A stretch of 64,000 bases of DNA from Paramecium tetraurelia (taxonomy: Eukaryota; Ciliophora; Oligohymenophorea; Peniculida; Parameciidae): NCBI RefSeq assembly GCF_000165425.1, contig NW_001799641.1, positions 191,027 through 255,026 on the forward strand, written 5' to 3'. Under the pieces are notes generated by a model. The model was given only the letters and a program-made list of their open reading frames with translations. It had not been told where the DNA came from and did not search any database. Position numbers and translations under genes: made by a program. Positions 63,304-64,000 of the stretch are shown here, in pieces. Each line of letters opens with the position of its first letter. Position 1 is the stretch's first letter.

Positions 63304-64000
63304 ATGATGTTACTAAAAGCGTGTATGGTGGCAATTACGTTATTCTTGACCTTATGCTAGGATGATTCAGAATATGAAGGGAATAGCAAACCTAAAAGAC
63401 AAACTTATGATGACCCAGTATCTGCAGTTATCTATTGAAAGGATCCATATAAAAATCTTATCGAATGGTTGAAAGATGGGAAAGCTGAGATTTCAAAGGT
63501 GCAAATTGAAGTGTAGAGTGAAGGTCATAGAACGTTAAGAGCAACTCAATTCATCAGATAAGGTGAATGGGTGTTGTTCATTCCACGCACGCAATATTTA
63601 TCATTGGAGGAAGTGAAAAAGAGTTGTTTGATTAATAGAAAGATGATTTAAATCAATTATAAACCAAACAACATTCAAACTTATTTTGTTAATCATTTAT
63701 TACAAGAAAATAGGAGGTTTTTATCATAAAAATATGTATTAGAAAATATTCATTTTGGAAACCATATATTGATGTATTACCAAAAGATGTGAGTGGATTT
63801 CCTACTTATTTTGATGCTGAATAGGATGCATTATTGAAAGGTTCTCCAACTTTGTTTACAGTGATAAATCAAAGGAAAGTATTCAAAGAGGAATACGAGA
63901 ATTTGAAGGAAGCAGTAAAGGAATTCTAGAAATATGGCTATACATATGATGATTTCATAAAATTCAGAATTCTAACAATATCGAGAAGTTTTACAGTACA
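63304..64000 (+). CDS. SET-domain methyltransferase of the LSMT/SETD3 type, with signal peptide (3' end beyond window)
   Basis: The frame is open to the right edge, about 215 residues so far. Two introns, 63418-63441 and 63717-63742. The first 20 residues are hydrophobic (LLKACMVAITLFLTLCQDD), like a signal peptide. From residue 39 the sequence follows the Rubisco-LSMT/SETD3 group: NLIEWLKDGKAEISKVQIE, RATQFIRQGEWVLFIPRTQY, and after splicing FWKPYIDVLPKDV. The SET core with the catalytic Tyr and the substrate-binding domain lie beyond the window. Members methylate lysine or histidine side chains (for example actin His73 by SETD3). A secretory form would be unusual; the start could also be misplaced. 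Confidence 0.82.

Noticed and set aside
1-64000. Telomeric C4A2/C3A3 repeats, TA-flanked internal eliminated sequences, transposons, CRISPR arrays
   Set aside because: No telomere-type repeat is seen at either edge; nearly all genes are intact with only short introns, which argues against retained eliminated sequences; no transposase, reverse transcriptase or spaced repeats were found.

Overview
This window is ciliate macronuclear DNA, most probably from Paramecium. Three things show it. Long reading frames stay open only if TAA and TAG are read as glutamine and TGA is the sole stop. Frames are joined by very small GT...AG introns, almost all 19-36 nt. The DNA is very AT-rich, with genes tens of bases apart. 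All gene models below were built by hand with that code and those introns. For every complete model, exon length after intron removal is a multiple of three; where I was unsure of an intron I say so.

Layout. 1-3284 (-): large PAS membrane protein of the type called TmcB-like in ciliates, running off the left edge. 5072-9317 (+): Cys-rich multi-pass surface protein. 9446-15683 (+): a tandem block with a possible KNL1-like kinetochore protein, a BAR-GRAM-VASt lipid-transfer protein and a UBL-UBA protein. 15696-18463 (-): MORN-repeat protein and Hook-like dynein adaptor. 19022-20875 (+): AIP1/WDR1. 21006-28633: GSK3-like kinase (+), eIF5A (-), a hypothetical (-), an ankyrin protein (-) and two small proteins (-). 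29068-37341 (+): ULK-like kinase and a 2,079-residue secreted or membrane protein. 38174-44066 (+): a second, complete TmcB-like PAS protein. 44091-50789: alpha-SNAP (-), PH-YiiX protein (+), a membrane protein resembling a dead histidine kinase (+), a coiled-coil protein (+) and a Derlin-like protein (-). 50830-57035 (-): choline/ethanolamine phosphotransferase, EF-hand protein, ANP32-like protein and a Gln-rich protein crossed by a 150-N gap. 58468-62656 (+): a third TmcB-like protein. 62768-63235 (+): a divergent second eIF5A. 63304 to the right edge (+): a SET-domain methyltransferase with a signal peptide.

The region is housekeeping and cytoskeletal in character: vesicle fusion, lipid synthesis and transfer, ER quality control, actin turnover, translation and signalling. 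I see no operons, mobile elements, CRISPR arrays, rRNA or tRNA genes. Neighbours are unlikely to act in one pathway. The most unusual items are the eIF5A paralogue whose hypusine lysine is replaced, the KNL1-like candidate, the three TmcB-like proteins, and the intronless membrane protein with a degenerate kinase-like tail.
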